NCBI RefSeq assembly: GCF_019891395.1
Contig: NZ_CP078143.1
Location: forward strand, 1,216,001-1,280,000
Reading direction: 5' to 3'
Source: Nitratireductor kimnyeongensis
GTDB lineage: Bacteria; Pseudomonadota; Alphaproteobacteria; Rhizobiales; Rhizobiaceae
DNA: 64,000 bases
The position numbers and the translations under genes were made by a program. The notes below the pieces were generated by a model that did not search any database, was not told where the DNA came from, and was given only the letters and a program-made list of their open reading frames with translations. Shown in pieces: positions 9,355 through 18,096 of this stretch (its first letter is position 1; each line of letters opens with the position of its first letter).

Positions 9355-10215
9355 TCAGGCTGCTCCGCCAAGAAGTGCAGGATGCTCGCGCACAAGCACG
9401 CTGCGCAACTTTTCGATCGCCCTGCTTTCGATCTGGCGTACCCGTTCCTTCGAAATCCCCAGCGCGGTGCCGAGCGCCTCGAGTGTTGCTCCTTCGTCTG
9501 ACAGACGACGCTCACGTATGATCTGAAGTTCGCGCCGATCCAGAATGTCGAGAGCCTTGGAGAGCCAGACTGCCCGGCGCTCGCCATCTATCATGTGTTC
9601 TACGGTTTCATCCACTGGATCGTCATCAGAAGGTATGAATTCCATCCGCTCTGCAGAAGCCTCTCCTTCGTCGCGCATCGGCGCATTTAGTGAGAGGTCA
9701 GGCCCGGACAGCCTTGCATCCATCATCGCCACATCAGCCGGCGAGACACCGAGAAGCTTGGCCGCCTCTTCATGTATTTCGCCAGAGGTCCCCATACTCT
9801 TCTGCAGCTTTGCCTTCAGGCGGCGAAATTTGAAGAAAAGCGCCTTCTGGGCGGAACTCGTTCCACCGCGAACGATCGACCAGTTGCGCAAGACGTAGTC
9901 CTGCATTGAAGCTCGTATCCACCATGTCGCATATGTTGAAAAACGCACGCCGCGCTCGGGATCAAATCGAGCCGCAGCCTCCAGCAACCCGATATGGCCT
10001 TCCTGTATGAGGTCAGCCATTGGAAGACCGAAATTTCGGAAACGGGCCGCCATGGCGATGACAAGCCGCATGTGTGATACGGTCAGTTGATGAAGTGCCT
10101 GTTGATCTTGCTTTTTCGACCAGCGCTTCGCCAGATCTTGTTCTTCTTCCAACGCCAGATATGGCGCTTTCATCGCATTTTGGATCAGTTTGCGTTCAGC
10201 CCGGTCTTGCATCAT
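9355..10215 (-). CDS. rpoH: RNA polymerase sigma-32 type factor (RpoH, probably RpoH2)
   Basis: A 286-residue group 3 sigma factor. Region 2 is clear: ADLIQEGHIGLLEAA, FDPERGVRFSTYATWWIRA and the RNWSIVR segment. The RpoH-box region follows as QKALFFKFRRLKAKL. Region 4 ends with a helix-turn-helix (EALGTALGISKERVRQIESRA). The ATG pair at 10215/10212 is preferred because the frame upstream lacks family similarity. Many rhizobia carry two rpoH genes. The proximity to carD, fdxA and the pha genes matches what I recall of the Sinorhizobium rpoH2 locus, so RpoH2 (general and oxidative stress rather than classical heat shock) is the likely paralogue. That last step is inference; the sigma-32 family call is firm. 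Confidence 0.88.
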   Translation of the reverse strand: MMQDRAERKLIQNAMKAPYLALEEEQDLAKRWSKKQDQQALHQLTVSHMRLVIAMAARFRNFGLPMADLIQEGHIGLLEAAARFDPERGVRFSTYATWWIRASMQDYVLRNWSIVRGGTSSAQKALFFKFRRLKAKLQKSMGTSGEIHEEAAKLLGVSPADVAMMDARLSGPDLSLNAPMRDEGEASAERMEFIPSDDDPVDETVEHMIDGERRAVWLSKALDILDRRELQIIRERRLSDEGATLEALGTALGISKERVRQIESRAIEKLRSVLVREHPALLGGAA

Positions 10216-10502
10216 GCACTCCCGCGTTACCGCCCGCGACCTCCCACTAAAGGAATGCGAGCCACCAAGCCCATGCGCATCAGCTTCGCGCATGTGCCGT
10301 TAAAACGTTCAAAGCGTCGTTGACGCCCCGTTCAAACATTCACGGCCACGCCAATTGCGGACGTCTCGCAGACTTTGAAAGAGCCTCCTGAAGAACCACC
10401 GTAAAACGAGGTTCCGCAGAGCCCGGCCACCAGACATCACTTAAAGTAACGAGTCGGAAACAGAAAAAGTTCCAGCAGGGAGCCGGCAGGACTCCGAACA
10501 AC
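10216..10502. other. Intergenic region upstream of rpoH
   Basis: About 290 bp between the rpoH start and the carD terminator. No convincing open reading frame or RNA gene is seen. It should hold the rpoH promoter, but I could not identify clear -35 and -10 elements by eye. Confidence 0.5.
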
Positions 10503-10532
10503 AAAAAACCCGGCTGAAAAGCCGGGTTTTTT
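10503..10532 (-). terminator. Intrinsic terminator of carD
   Basis: A perfect hairpin with arms CCCGGCT and AGCCGGG and a GAAA loop, flanked by A6 on one side and a run of T on the other. It lies 22 bp past the carD stop. The A/T flanks make it work in either direction, but rightward transcription from the rpoH side is not expected, so it most likely ends the carD message. Confidence 0.88.
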
Positions 10533-10554
10533 TATAATCCGTTAGAGAGCGCGT

Positions 10555-11127
10555 TTATGCCGCCTCATCCTTCTCAGCTTCCTCATTGTCAGCCTTCGCG
10601 CCACGGCGCGGGCCCTTGTTGAGGTTTGTCTCGATCAGGCGCACGGCTTCCGTCTCCGACATGCGGTTGACGGCCGCGATCTCGCGCGCCATGCGGTCGA
10701 GTGCAGCTTCATAAAGCTGACGTTCTGAATAGGACTGCTCCGGCTGATTGTCGGCACGGTAAAGATCACGCACGACTTCCGAAATGGAGATCAGATCGCC
10801 CGAATTGATCTTTGCATCATATTCCTGCGCGCGGCGCGACCACATGGTGCGCTTGACGCGAGCACGGCCCTGAACAACTTTGAGCGCACGGTCGACATAG
10901 TCGGTCTCCGCAAGCTTGCGCATGCCAATAGACGTTGCCTTGGCAACCGGCACCTTGAGGCGCATCTTGTCTTTCTGAAAATCGATGACGAACAATTCCA
11001 GCTTGTGACCGGCGACTTCCTGCTCTTCGATCGTAACGATCTGCCCGACACCATGCGCCGGATACACGATATATTCGCCAGTTTTGAAGCCCTGACGCTG
11101 CGCCGATTTCTTCTGCTGGGTGGTCAT
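10555..11127 (-). CDS. carD: CarD family transcriptional regulator
   Basis: A 190-residue RNA-polymerase-binding regulator. The N-terminal CarD/TRCF RNAP-interaction domain (about residues 13-70) contains FKTGEYIVYPAHGVGQI and the strand LELFVIDFQKDKMRLKVP. The C-terminal part is helical (SERQLYEAALDRMAREIA), as in CarD proteins that stabilise the open promoter complex. The last 25 residues are Glu/Lys-rich and probably disordered. The ATG at 11127 sits 6 bp after an AGGAGTG ribosome-binding site. The gene stands alone, with its own terminator and 380 bp of upstream non-coding DNA. In rhizobia CarD homologues are essential-type general regulators (family knowledge). Confidence 0.92.
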   Translation of the reverse strand: MTTQQKKSAQRQGFKTGEYIVYPAHGVGQIVTIEEQEVAGHKLELFVIDFQKDKMRLKVPVAKATSIGMRKLAETDYVDRALKVVQGRARVKRTMWSRRAQEYDAKINSGDLISISEVVRDLYRADNQPEQSYSERQLYEAALDRMAREIAAVNRMSETEAVRLIETNLNKGPRRGAKADNEEAEKDEAA

Positions 11128-11508
11128 CCGCCTAACACTCCTGTTCTAGTGGGGCATGCCGGAACCGCCTCGCCTCGACGATACCCTGTGCCCATACGCC
11201 TGCCGGCTTTTTTTGGACGCATGAAAGATTTCGAGCTCTGGGAAAGGGTGACAGCCCTGCACCGAAGGCCCGCCACGCAAACCAATACACCCTGACCCAG
11301 ATAGCCCCGGTCCGGATTTTGAGCCCCACCTTTCAGTGATTAGTCTGTGTGCGCCATCAAAAGACGTGTTGTCACCGGCATGATTTTACGAAGCTACCAC
11401 AAAAAGCCGATAGAATCAAGAATTTGACGCATGTGCGAAGATGTCGCGGCAGAATCCTGCGCGAACGCCCCGTCTTTCAGCATTATGCCCCGCGGACGAA
11501 AACCGCGC
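11128..11508. other. Intergenic region between fdxA and carD
   Basis: About 380 bp with no supported gene. Short open frames here (for example 65 codons leftward from 11329) lack ribosome-binding sites and have atypical composition rich in Trp, Arg and Cys. The region presumably carries the carD promoter; no motif stands out. Confidence 0.5.
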
Positions 11509-11847
11509 TCAATCCCCTTCGCCAGGCTCCGGCGAAAAGTACTGCTCCAGCTTGTTCTCGACACCGTCAAATTCCTTGGCGTCTGCCGGAGGCTCTTTCT
11601 TGGCAGTAATGTTGGGCCATTTTTCGGCATATTCGGAATTGAGCTGAAGCCAGCTATCCAGGCCCGGCTCAGTGTCTGGCTTGATCGCCTCTGCCGGGCA
11701 TTCCGGTTCACAGACACCACAATCGATGCACTCATCCGGGTGGATGACGAGCATGTTTTCACCCTCATAGAAACAATCTACCGGACAAACCTCTATACAG
11801 TCCATGTACTTGCACTTGATGCAATTGTCGGTGACGATATAGGTCAT
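11509..11847 (-). CDS. fdxA: 7Fe ferredoxin FdxA
   Basis: A 112-residue seven-iron ferredoxin carrying one [3Fe-4S] and one [4Fe-4S] cluster. The cysteine pattern is intact: [21 protein letters not shown] at residues 9-29, then [12 protein letters not shown]. The characteristic N-terminus [10 protein letters not shown] fixes the start at 11847, although the frame is open to 11916. The acidic C-terminal tail after SPEPGEGD is normal for alphaproteobacterial FdxA. It lies 138 bp downstream of an S4-domain gene on the same strand. The electron-transfer partner is unknown; the ferredoxin-NADP reductase at 61.6 kb is a possible but unproven partner. Confidence 0.95.
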   Translation of the reverse strand: MTYIVTDNCIKCKYMDCIEVCPVDCFYEGENMLVIHPDECIDCGVCEPECPAEAIKPDTEPGLDSWLQLNSEYAEKWPNITAKKEPPADAKEFDGVENKLEQYFSPEPGEGD

Positions 11848-11985
11848 AGGTGCTCTCGGCTGACAGCTTCTTGGAATGTCGAGTGGTGAGGTATCGCCTT
11901 TGAAGGGCGGTTGCAAGGCCCGTTATTGCGCTGCAATCGTCGCAGGCGAAATCCCATTCCTACCGTTCGAGACCTGACTTCGGCT

Positions 11986-12375
11986 TCATCCATCGTCGCG
12001 CCACCGATCCAGAGCGCGACGTTCCTTTTTGGTCGGGCGCCCGGCCCCCAAATCGCGCTTTGGTGTCATCGTCGCCGCCACGATCTCCTTCGGCAGTGCA
12101 GGTGGCGTCATGTCCTCGTAGAGTGTACGCGCCTCTTCAGCGGGGCCGCGCCGCGCTCCAGGCGCGAGAACACGGTACACGAGGACACGCCGGTCGAGAG
12201 AAATGGTGAGCACGTCGCCCACCTTGATCTGGTAGGCGGCCTGCTCAATCTTGTTGCGGTTCACGCGCACTCTTCCGGCCTGAGCGAGTTTGGCGGCGAG
12301 TGAACGTGATTTTACCACTCGTGCAAAGAACAGCCACTTATCAATGCGCTGCCGTTCTAAAACCGTCCCGCTCAT
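11986..12375 (-). CDS. S4-domain RNA-binding protein (Hsp15-like)
   Basis: A 129-residue basic protein with one S4 domain at residues 8-60. The sequence RIDKWLFFARVVKSRSLA is the signature of the Hsp15/YrfH group, followed by GRVRVN and IKVGDVL. Hsp15 binds 50S subunits carrying nascent chains after heat shock; that role here is inferred by homology. The C-terminal third is rich in Arg and Lys (PTKKERRALDRWR). The gene starts 8 bp after the stop of the Suv3-like helicase gene, so the two are probably cotranscribed, an association of two RNA-binding proteins that is common in rhizobia. Confidence 0.87.
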   Translation of the reverse strand: MSGTVLERQRIDKWLFFARVVKSRSLAAKLAQAGRVRVNRNKIEQAAYQIKVGDVLTISLDRRVLVYRVLAPGARRGPAEEARTLYEDMTPPALPKEIVAATMTPKRDLGAGRPTKKERRALDRWRDDG

Positions 12376-12383
12376 TGCATGGG

Positions 12384-15300
12384 CTACTTTTTCAACTGAT
12401 CTTTCAGTGCAGCTAGCTTGGCAAAGGGCGAATCCGGATCGACCCGTGCCGGCCGCTCCTCGCGTTGACGGAGCTGAGCGCCCTTGCGCTTGAAGTTCTG
12501 CTTGTCACCGTCCTTACGCGCAGGCTTGCCGCGCTTTTGGGCGCCGTCGCGCTCCTGACGCCCTCGCCCCTGCTGACGCTGATTTGCCTTGCCCGCGCCA
12601 TGACGCTTGCGCCCGTCAAAACGAGCTTGCCGCCAGATAAGAACCAGCTTGGGCTCCTCCTCTTCGCTGACTGCCTTTTCGGCCTGAGCCTCGGGATCGA
12701 GGACTTCAGCCGCCGCCTCAGGCTTTTCATCCGCGTGGTGCTCAATAGCAGCTGCCGCGGTTTCTGCAGACGTGGCCGCTACGACAGCCTCCCCCTCTGC
12801 TCCGCCCTTTGGCTGGGCGGCAACCACTTCGGCTTGCGTGGCAGTTTCCGCACTCTCGGCCACAGCCTCGGCGGGCTCGGCATCCTCAACCTTCTGAGCG
12901 GCATCCTTTTCCACAGCCGCCTCGTCCAGCGCCCTCAGATGTGCGGCCACCTCTTCGGCTGACTTTGGCTCTCCACGATAGCCCAGCCCCTTGAGGATTG
13001 CTTCCATATCATCAGCGGTCGCACCAAGAATGGACATCATTGCCGGCGTGACCACAAAGGCAGCGCCGTCATAACCACCTTCCGGCCGCGCGCCCGATCC
13101 CGGCTTCCACGACAGCGCGGGACGAATGAGGTCTGCAAGACGCTCAAGAATATCGACACGCACCGCACGGCGTCCAAGATTGCGATAACCGGCAAGACCG
13201 TAAAACGCTTTCTCAAATGCCGGATCGGTGACAATGGACGTCCGCCCCGCGGCAAGCGCATTCACCACATCGCCATAGCCCGGCTTGTCCTTGGCATCGT
13301 TCTTCAGCGCCCAGAGAAGCGACAGCAGACCCGCCGGCGCCGGCTTGATCAGCGCCGGGACAAAGATGTGGTACGCGCCGAAGCGCACACCCAAACGGCG
13401 GAGCGAAGCACGTGCATCCTGATCCAGAGCGCGCACATCTTCGGCCACGGTGCGGCGGTTAAGAACACCAAAATTCTCGGCAAGCTGGAAGGCGATCCCA
13501 CGCGCCATCCCCGACAGACTTTCCGTATCGCGCAGATCAACCAATGGCTTCAAGAGCGATTCAACCTGGTAGGTCACAAAGCGCTCGGCACGGGCGGCAA
13601 CCTTGTCGCGCGCGGGTCCGGTCAACTGCTCGTCGGCCAGCAGAACGATGCGCGGCTTCAGCGCATCCTCACCGGCCACAAGGGTGGCAATAGGCTGCCC
13701 CAGCCAGCGTAGCAGGCCATCGGAGTCCAGCGCCAAATCTCCATTACCCGAGGAAGCAAAACGCTCCGCGCGGGTTTCAAACTCGGCCGCGAGCGCTTTC
13801 TGCGCCGCTGCCTTGACGGCCCGGGCGTCTTCGCCTTCCGCTGAACGGTCGGCAGTAAAGCGGAACCCTAGCATCTCACCAACATGGTGCCCCTCGACAA
13901 GGACTTCGCCAACGGGACTGATTTCTGCTTCCGGCATTGCATTCTCTCTCAGGCGCTTCATGAGCACGGAAGTCCTGCGGTCCACAAAGCGTTTCGTCAA
14001 TCGCTCATGCAACGCATCGGACAAACTGTCCTCAATCTCTCGTGTTTTCTCTTGCCAGTGTGTCGCGTCGGCCAACCATCCGGGTCGATGCGAGACAAAT
14101 GTCCATGTGCGGATCTGGGCGATCCGCTGTGATAAAGTGTCGATGTCCCCCTCGGTGGACGAGGCGCGTTTGACCTGTTCAGCCATATAGTCTTCATCGA
14201 CATGGCCCATTCGCGCCAGATCAGAAAAGACTGCACCAACAATTTCCGCGTGCTGGGCCGGTGCGATGCGCCGGTAATCGGGCAGCACGCAGGCTTCCCA
14301 CAGTAGCCCGACACGTTCGCGCCCCTCCGCCAACTTGCGAATATCTTCATCGCGCGACAGGAATTCGAGCACTTTTGCATCCGCAGCAGGCAGTGCGCGG
14401 GTGAGCCCCTCAACCGGAGGAGGCGTATCAAGAGATGCTTTCAGCGTGTCGAGGCTGGAAAAGTCAAACGCTGCGGTGCGCCATTGCAGCACCCTGACCG
14501 GATCAAATTCATGCGCCTCAATGCGATGGACGAGTTCATCGGCAAGCGGATCCACCTGGCCTGTCACACCAAACGTGCCGTCCCGCAAATGACGGCCTGC
14601 ACGTCCGGCGATCTGGCCCAGCTCTGCCGGATTGAGATCGCGATACTGGAATCCATCGAACTTGCGGTTCTGCGCAAAGGCAACGTGATCGACATCGAGA
14701 TTGAGCCCCATGCCGATTGCATCCGTCGCCACGAGATAATCGACATCGCCGGATTGATAGAGCGCCACCTGAGCGTTCCTGGTGCGCGGGCTCAATGCGC
14801 CAAGCACCACGGCGACACCGCCACGTTGGCGGCGGATCAATTCGCCAATCGCGTAAACCTCGTCAGAGGAAAACGCTACAATCGCCGAGCGGCGAGGCAA
14901 CCGGGTGATCTTGCGTGAGCCGGAATAGGTGAGGACCGACATTCGCGGCCTGGTGATGACGGAAAGGCCCGGCAGAAGCTTTTCCAGAATGCCGCGCATT
15001 GTACCGGCACCAAGCAGCAGCGTCTCCTCGCGTCCACGCAGGTGCAAAATACGGTCGGTAAAGATATGCCCACGCTCGAGATCGGCGGCAAGCTGCACTT
15101 CATCAATGGCAACGAAGGCCACATCCGCCTCGCGTGGCATCGCCTCCACCGTACAAACGGAGAAGCGCGCTCCGGGCGGCGAGATTTTTTCCTCACCGGT
15201 GATCAGGGCCACATGCTGTTCGCCCACCTTAGCAACCACGCGCGTATAAACCTCGCGCGCCAAAAGGCGCAGTGGGAGGCCGATGATGCCGCTCGAATGC

Positions 15301-15416
15301 GCCACCATCCGCTCAATGGCGAGATGCGTCTTGCCCGTATTGGTGGGGCCGAGGATGGCTGTGACGTTGCGCCCCGATAGTGACCGGGGACTGGCGTTCT
15401 GATTCTGGAAATTCAT
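12384..15416 (-). CDS. Suv3-like superfamily 2 RNA/DNA helicase
   Basis: A 1010-residue helicase. Motif I is GPTNTGKTHLA near residue 24, motif II DEVQLA, motif V ATDAIGMGLNLDVDHV, and motif VI QIAGRAGRH. The GPTNTGKT and DEVQ forms are those of the Suv3 (mitochondrial degradosome) group and its bacterial relatives, sometimes labelled MgpS in rhizobial genomes. The catalytic and middle domains cover about residues 20-480, and a long helical region follows to about 830. The last 180 residues are low complexity: Ala/Glu-rich, then Arg/Lys/Gln-rich, ending in DSPFAKLAALKDQLKK. Start at the ATG 15416 (MNFQNQNASP); the frame is open 15 codons further. The substrate is unknown; RNA turnover is the most likely role. 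Confidence 0.88.
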   Translation of the reverse strand: MNFQNQNASPRSLSGRNVTAILGPTNTGKTHLAIERMVAHSSGIIGLPLRLLAREVYTRVVAKVGEQHVALITGEEKISPPGARFSVCTVEAMPREADVAFVAIDEVQLAADLERGHIFTDRILHLRGREETLLLGAGTMRGILEKLLPGLSVITRPRMSVLTYSGSRKITRLPRRSAIVAFSSDEVYAIGELIRRQRGGVAVVLGALSPRTRNAQVALYQSGDVDYLVATDAIGMGLNLDVDHVAFAQNRKFDGFQYRDLNPAELGQIAGRAGRHLRDGTFGVTGQVDPLADELVHRIEAHEFDPVRVLQWRTAAFDFSSLDTLKASLDTPPPVEGLTRALPAADAKVLEFLSRDEDIRKLAEGRERVGLLWEACVLPDYRRIAPAQHAEIVGAVFSDLARMGHVDEDYMAEQVKRASSTEGDIDTLSQRIAQIRTWTFVSHRPGWLADATHWQEKTREIEDSLSDALHERLTKRFVDRRTSVLMKRLRENAMPEAEISPVGEVLVEGHHVGEMLGFRFTADRSAEGEDARAVKAAAQKALAAEFETRAERFASSGNGDLALDSDGLLRWLGQPIATLVAGEDALKPRIVLLADEQLTGPARDKVAARAERFVTYQVESLLKPLVDLRDTESLSGMARGIAFQLAENFGVLNRRTVAEDVRALDQDARASLRRLGVRFGAYHIFVPALIKPAPAGLLSLLWALKNDAKDKPGYGDVVNALAAGRTSIVTDPAFEKAFYGLAGYRNLGRRAVRVDILERLADLIRPALSWKPGSGARPEGGYDGAAFVVTPAMMSILGATADDMEAILKGLGYRGEPKSAEEVAAHLRALDEAAVEKDAAQKVEDAEPAEAVAESAETATQAEVVAAQPKGGAEGEAVVAATSAETAAAAIEHHADEKPEAAAEVLDPEAQAEKAVSEEEEPKLVLIWRQARFDGRKRHGAGKANQRQQGRGRQERDGAQKRGKPARKDGDKQNFKRKGAQLRQREERPARVDPDSPFAKLAALKDQLKK

Positions 15417-15550
15417 AGGGCCCGGAAAGCCGTCTACCTCAGCGAAAAAAGGCGAGCACACGGGTTAGCACGCTTTGCCTCCGCATTCCAAGGCAAGACT
15501 GACACTCCGCCGACAAAGGCTGCCAAAACGGTCGCGGAATCGATAGTCCT

Positions 15551-15636
15551 GTTAAGGTTTGGAACGAGACTGGAACGAATCAGCGACGAATCACTGACTT
15601 CCAACGTTTCCTGCTTTGTTCACCCCCACATACTGT
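15551..15636 (+). repeat. Intergenic direct repeat, copy 1
   Basis: Aligns without gaps to copy 2 at 15825-15910. Best-conserved words are GGAACGAATCAGCGACGAAT and GTTCACCCCCACAT. Each copy carries two GAATC sites 11 bp apart. Confidence 0.8.
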
Positions 15637-15824
15637 GCCATGCAAAGCGACGTCACCTAGATGCTGAATCGGTGCGTCATACAACTGGTGGGAAATCTGC
15701 GGTGAGCGTTAACTTTTGAACGGCAAGCCGAAGAGCGTACTTCTCCCCTCCGAACAAACATAAGATTTTGTTAGGAAAATTTGCAGAACCGTTAACGGTC
15801 CCCCGGCACATCAAAGAGTATCGA

Positions 15825-15910
15825 GTTAACACTTCGACCAAACCCGGAACGAATCGGCGACGAATCAGTGATATCGGAATGTTCTTGATATGTTCACCCC
15901 TACATCTGGT
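15825..15910 (+). repeat. Intergenic direct repeat, copy 2
   Basis: Second copy of the element at 15551-15636, here reading GGAACGAATCGGCGACGAAT and GTTCACCCCTACAT. It lies 35 bp before the TTATCCACA DnaA-box sequence. Confidence 0.8.
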
Positions 15911-15944
15911 GTTTTCCACCACCTTTCGACAGATAAGGAACAGC

Positions 15945-15953
15945 TTATCCACA
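15945..15953 (+). other. Perfect DnaA box consensus
   Basis: TTATCCACA matches the DnaA-box consensus exactly. It lies in the GANTC-rich non-coding block, shortly after repeat copy 2. A single consensus box does not prove DnaA binding. Confidence 0.5.
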
Positions 15954-16083
15954 GACAGGAAACGACAGGATGAACGCCGCGTTAAACAAATTGTTTCAAT
16001 TCGGCACAGAAGCAGGCGAAACACGGCGCGCGCTTTTCTCTCAACGCCCGGGGAATCAGGCGCACATCACGGCAGTTCTTTCT

Positions 16084-16803
16084 TCAGACGAAGTACTGTC
16101 CACCATTGACGGTCAATGTCGACCCGGTCACGAAACCGGCGTCGTCCGACACCAGAAACATGACAGACCTCGCGATCTCTGAGGCCTCGCCCAACCGCCC
16201 CACCGGGATCTGAGCAATGATTTTCTCGCGCGCGGTTTCTGGGACGGCCATCACCATGTCGGTGGCGATATAACCCGGGCAAATCGCGTTTACCGTCACG
16301 TTGAACCGGGCGCCCTCCTGGGCCAGCGCTTTGGTGAAACCGATTTCGCCTGCTTTTGCCGCCGAATAATTGGCCTGTCCCATCTGGCCCTTCTGGCCGT
16401 TAATGGAAGAGATATTGACGATCCGGCCGAACCTGCGTGAACGCATGCCGGCAAAAACCTGATGCGTCATGTTGAAGACGCCGTTGAGATTGACATCGAC
16501 AACCTCGCGCCAGTCTTCCACCGTCATCTTGTGAAACATCACATCGCGTGTGATTCCAGCATTGTTGACCAGAACGTCGACCGGGCCGAGGTCGGCCTCG
16601 ATCTTCCCCACACCTTCGGCACACGCATCGTAATCGGCAATCGACCATTTGTAGGCGGCAATACCGGTTTCCTTGGCAAACCGCGCTGCCGCCTCGTCAT
16701 TGCCCGCATAATTTACCGCGACCTGATAGCCTGCTTCCTTAAGAGCTGTTGCTATTGCCGCACCGATGCCACGGGTCCCACCGGTAACAAGTGCCGTCTT
16801 CAT
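16084..16803 (-). CDS. phaB: Acetoacetyl-CoA reductase
   Basis: NADPH-dependent short-chain dehydrogenase that reduces acetoacetyl-CoA to (R)-3-hydroxybutyryl-CoA, the monomer for polyhydroxybutyrate synthesis. The 239-residue protein has the TGGTRGIG cofactor motif at residues 7-14, NNAG, the catalytic Ser in NISSINGQKGQMGQ, and YSAAKAG with Tyr and Lys. GQANYSAAK and the C-terminus TVNGGQYFV are typical of PhaB. The ATG at 16803 follows a strong GGGAGG ribosome-binding site, so the longer frame to 16893 is rejected. It lies 108 bp after phaA on the same strand. Confidence 0.94.
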   Translation of the reverse strand: MKTALVTGGTRGIGAAIATALKEAGYQVAVNYAGNDEAAARFAKETGIAAYKWSIADYDACAEGVGKIEADLGPVDVLVNNAGITRDVMFHKMTVEDWREVVDVNLNGVFNMTHQVFAGMRSRRFGRIVNISSINGQKGQMGQANYSAAKAGEIGFTKALAQEGARFNVTVNAICPGYIATDMVMAVPETAREKIIAQIPVGRLGEASEIARSVMFLVSDDAGFVTGSTLTVNGGQYFV

Positions 16804-16911
16804 GCAGGTCGCCTCCCTGAAAATGAACTGTCCCCTCCGCCTTCGCCCCGTTGTGCCTGAGCGATAAGCCGGCTGGCGCGCGGCGTCTACCACCGCGCGC
16901 CGGCAAACAAT

Positions 16912-18096
16912 CTACAGCGCTTCCACGCACATGGCGACGCCCATTCCGCCGCCAATACACAGCGTTGCGAGACCCTTTTTGGCGCCACGACGCCGCATCT
17001 CGAAAGCAAGCGTATTGAAGACGCGGGTGCCCGAAGCCCCGATCGGATGACCAATGGCGATCGCACCGCCATTCACGTTCACGATCTCCGGGTTCCAACC
17101 CATATCCTTGTTGACGGCACAGGCTTGTGCGGCAAATGCTTCATTGGCTTCGACCAGGTCGAGATCTTCCGCCTTCCAGCCAGCCTTTTCCAGTGCACGA
17201 CGCGAGGCAGGGATCGGCCCCGTACCCATGATCGCGGGATCGACACCTGCCGTCGCCCAGGAGGCAATGCGTACGAGCGGCGTCAAACCACGGCGCTCCG
17301 CCTCACTTTCGCGCATGAGAACCACCGCGGCAGCACCGTCATTGATGCCGGATGCATTGGCTGCCGTCACGGTGCCCTCCTTGTCGAAGGCCGGGCGCAG
17401 CTTCTGCATCCCCTCGAGCGTTGCGCCATGGCGGATGTATTCATCTTCGGAGACGATGGTTTCACCCTTGCGGCTCCTCACGGTCACCGGCACGATCTCG
17501 TCCTTGAAGCGCCCGGCCTTCTGAGCGGCCTCCGCCTTATTCTGCGACGCCAGCGCGAAGGCGTCCTGCTCCTCACGCGTGATCTGAAACTGCCGCGCCA
17601 CATTCTCCGCCGTGATGCCCATATGATAGCCGTTGAAGGCGTCCCAAAGGCCGTCGCGGATCATCGTGTCGATCATGGCATAATCACCCATCTTCACACC
17701 GGCACGCAGATATGCGCAATGCGGCGAGAGCGTCATGGATTCCTGCCCGCCGGCCACGATGATGTCGGCATCGCCGGTTGCAATCTGCTGCATGCCGATG
17801 GCGATGGTGCGCAAGCCCGAACCACAGACCTGATTGAGCACCCAGGCCGTTGTCTCCTTCGGCAGGCCAGCGGCGATCGACGCCTGTCGCGCCGGATTTT
17901 GCCCCTGCCCCGCGGTGAGAACCTGCCCCAGAATGACTTCATTCACCTCCTCCGCTGCCACGCCAGCGCGCGAAAGCGCTTCCTTGATGGCAGTGGCGCC
18001 CAGTTCGTGCGCTGGCACAGTGGCAAAAGCTCCGTTGAAGGAACCAACCGGGGTCCGAGCGGCGCTGGCGACGACGATGGCTTCAGTTGTCGACAT
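16912..18096 (-). CDS. phaA: Acetyl-CoA acetyltransferase (beta-ketothiolase)
   Basis: Condenses two acetyl-CoA to acetoacetyl-CoA, the first step of polyhydroxybutyrate synthesis; it can also run in reverse. At 394 residues it has normal thiolase length. The acyl-accepting Cys is in [11 protein letters not shown] near residue 90, the His in [13 protein letters not shown] near 350, and the second Cys in [10 protein letters not shown] near 380. It precedes phaB in an apparent phaAB operon and diverges from phaR, the regulator of the pathway. The PHB synthase phaC is not in the window. Confidence 0.95.
   Translation of the reverse strand: MSTTEAIVVASAARTPVGSFNGAFATVPAHELGATAIKEALSRAGVAAEEVNEVILGQVLTAGQGQNPARQASIAAGLPKETTAWVLNQVCGSGLRTIAIGMQQIATGDADIIVAGGQESMTLSPHCAYLRAGVKMGDYAMIDTMIRDGLWDAFNGYHMGITAENVARQFQITREEQDAFALASQNKAEAAQKAGRFKDEIVPVTVRSRKGETIVSEDEYIRHGATLEGMQKLRPAFDKEGTVTAANASGINDGAAAVVLMRESEAERRGLTPLVRIASWATAGVDPAIMGTGPIPASRRALEKAGWKAEDLDLVEANEAFAAQACAVNKDMGWNPEIVNVNGGAIAIGHPIGASGTRVFNTLAFEMRRRGAKKGLATLCIGGGMGVAMCVEAL

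Larger units (their letters stand above)
15462..15969. other. Non-coding block with direct repeat, GANTC cluster and DnaA box
   Basis: About 510 bp between the start of the helicase gene and the end of phaB with no convincing gene. An imperfect 85-bp segment occurs twice in direct orientation (15551-15636 and 15825-15910, 274 bp apart, no gap needed). Six GAATC sites lie at 15537, 15577, 15588, 15666, 15851 and 15862 and a seventh at 16053. GTTAAC occurs three times (around 15708, 15791 and 15825). A perfect DnaA-box sequence TTATCCACA is at 15945. The block could be a complex promoter for the helicase gene or an origin-like element; see findings. Confidence 0.6.

Noticed and set aside
15462..16083. 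Chromosomal origin oriC
   Set aside because: Suggestive motifs, but one exact DnaA box only, no AT-rich unwinding stretch seen and no hemE neighbour; kept as a hypothesis rather than a call.
15970..16182. 70-codon rightward frame with AGGA nine bases before its ATG
   Set aside because: Its second half runs antisense through the end of phaB, the translation has no recognisable feature, and it ends arbitrarily; the ribosome-binding site alone is weak support.
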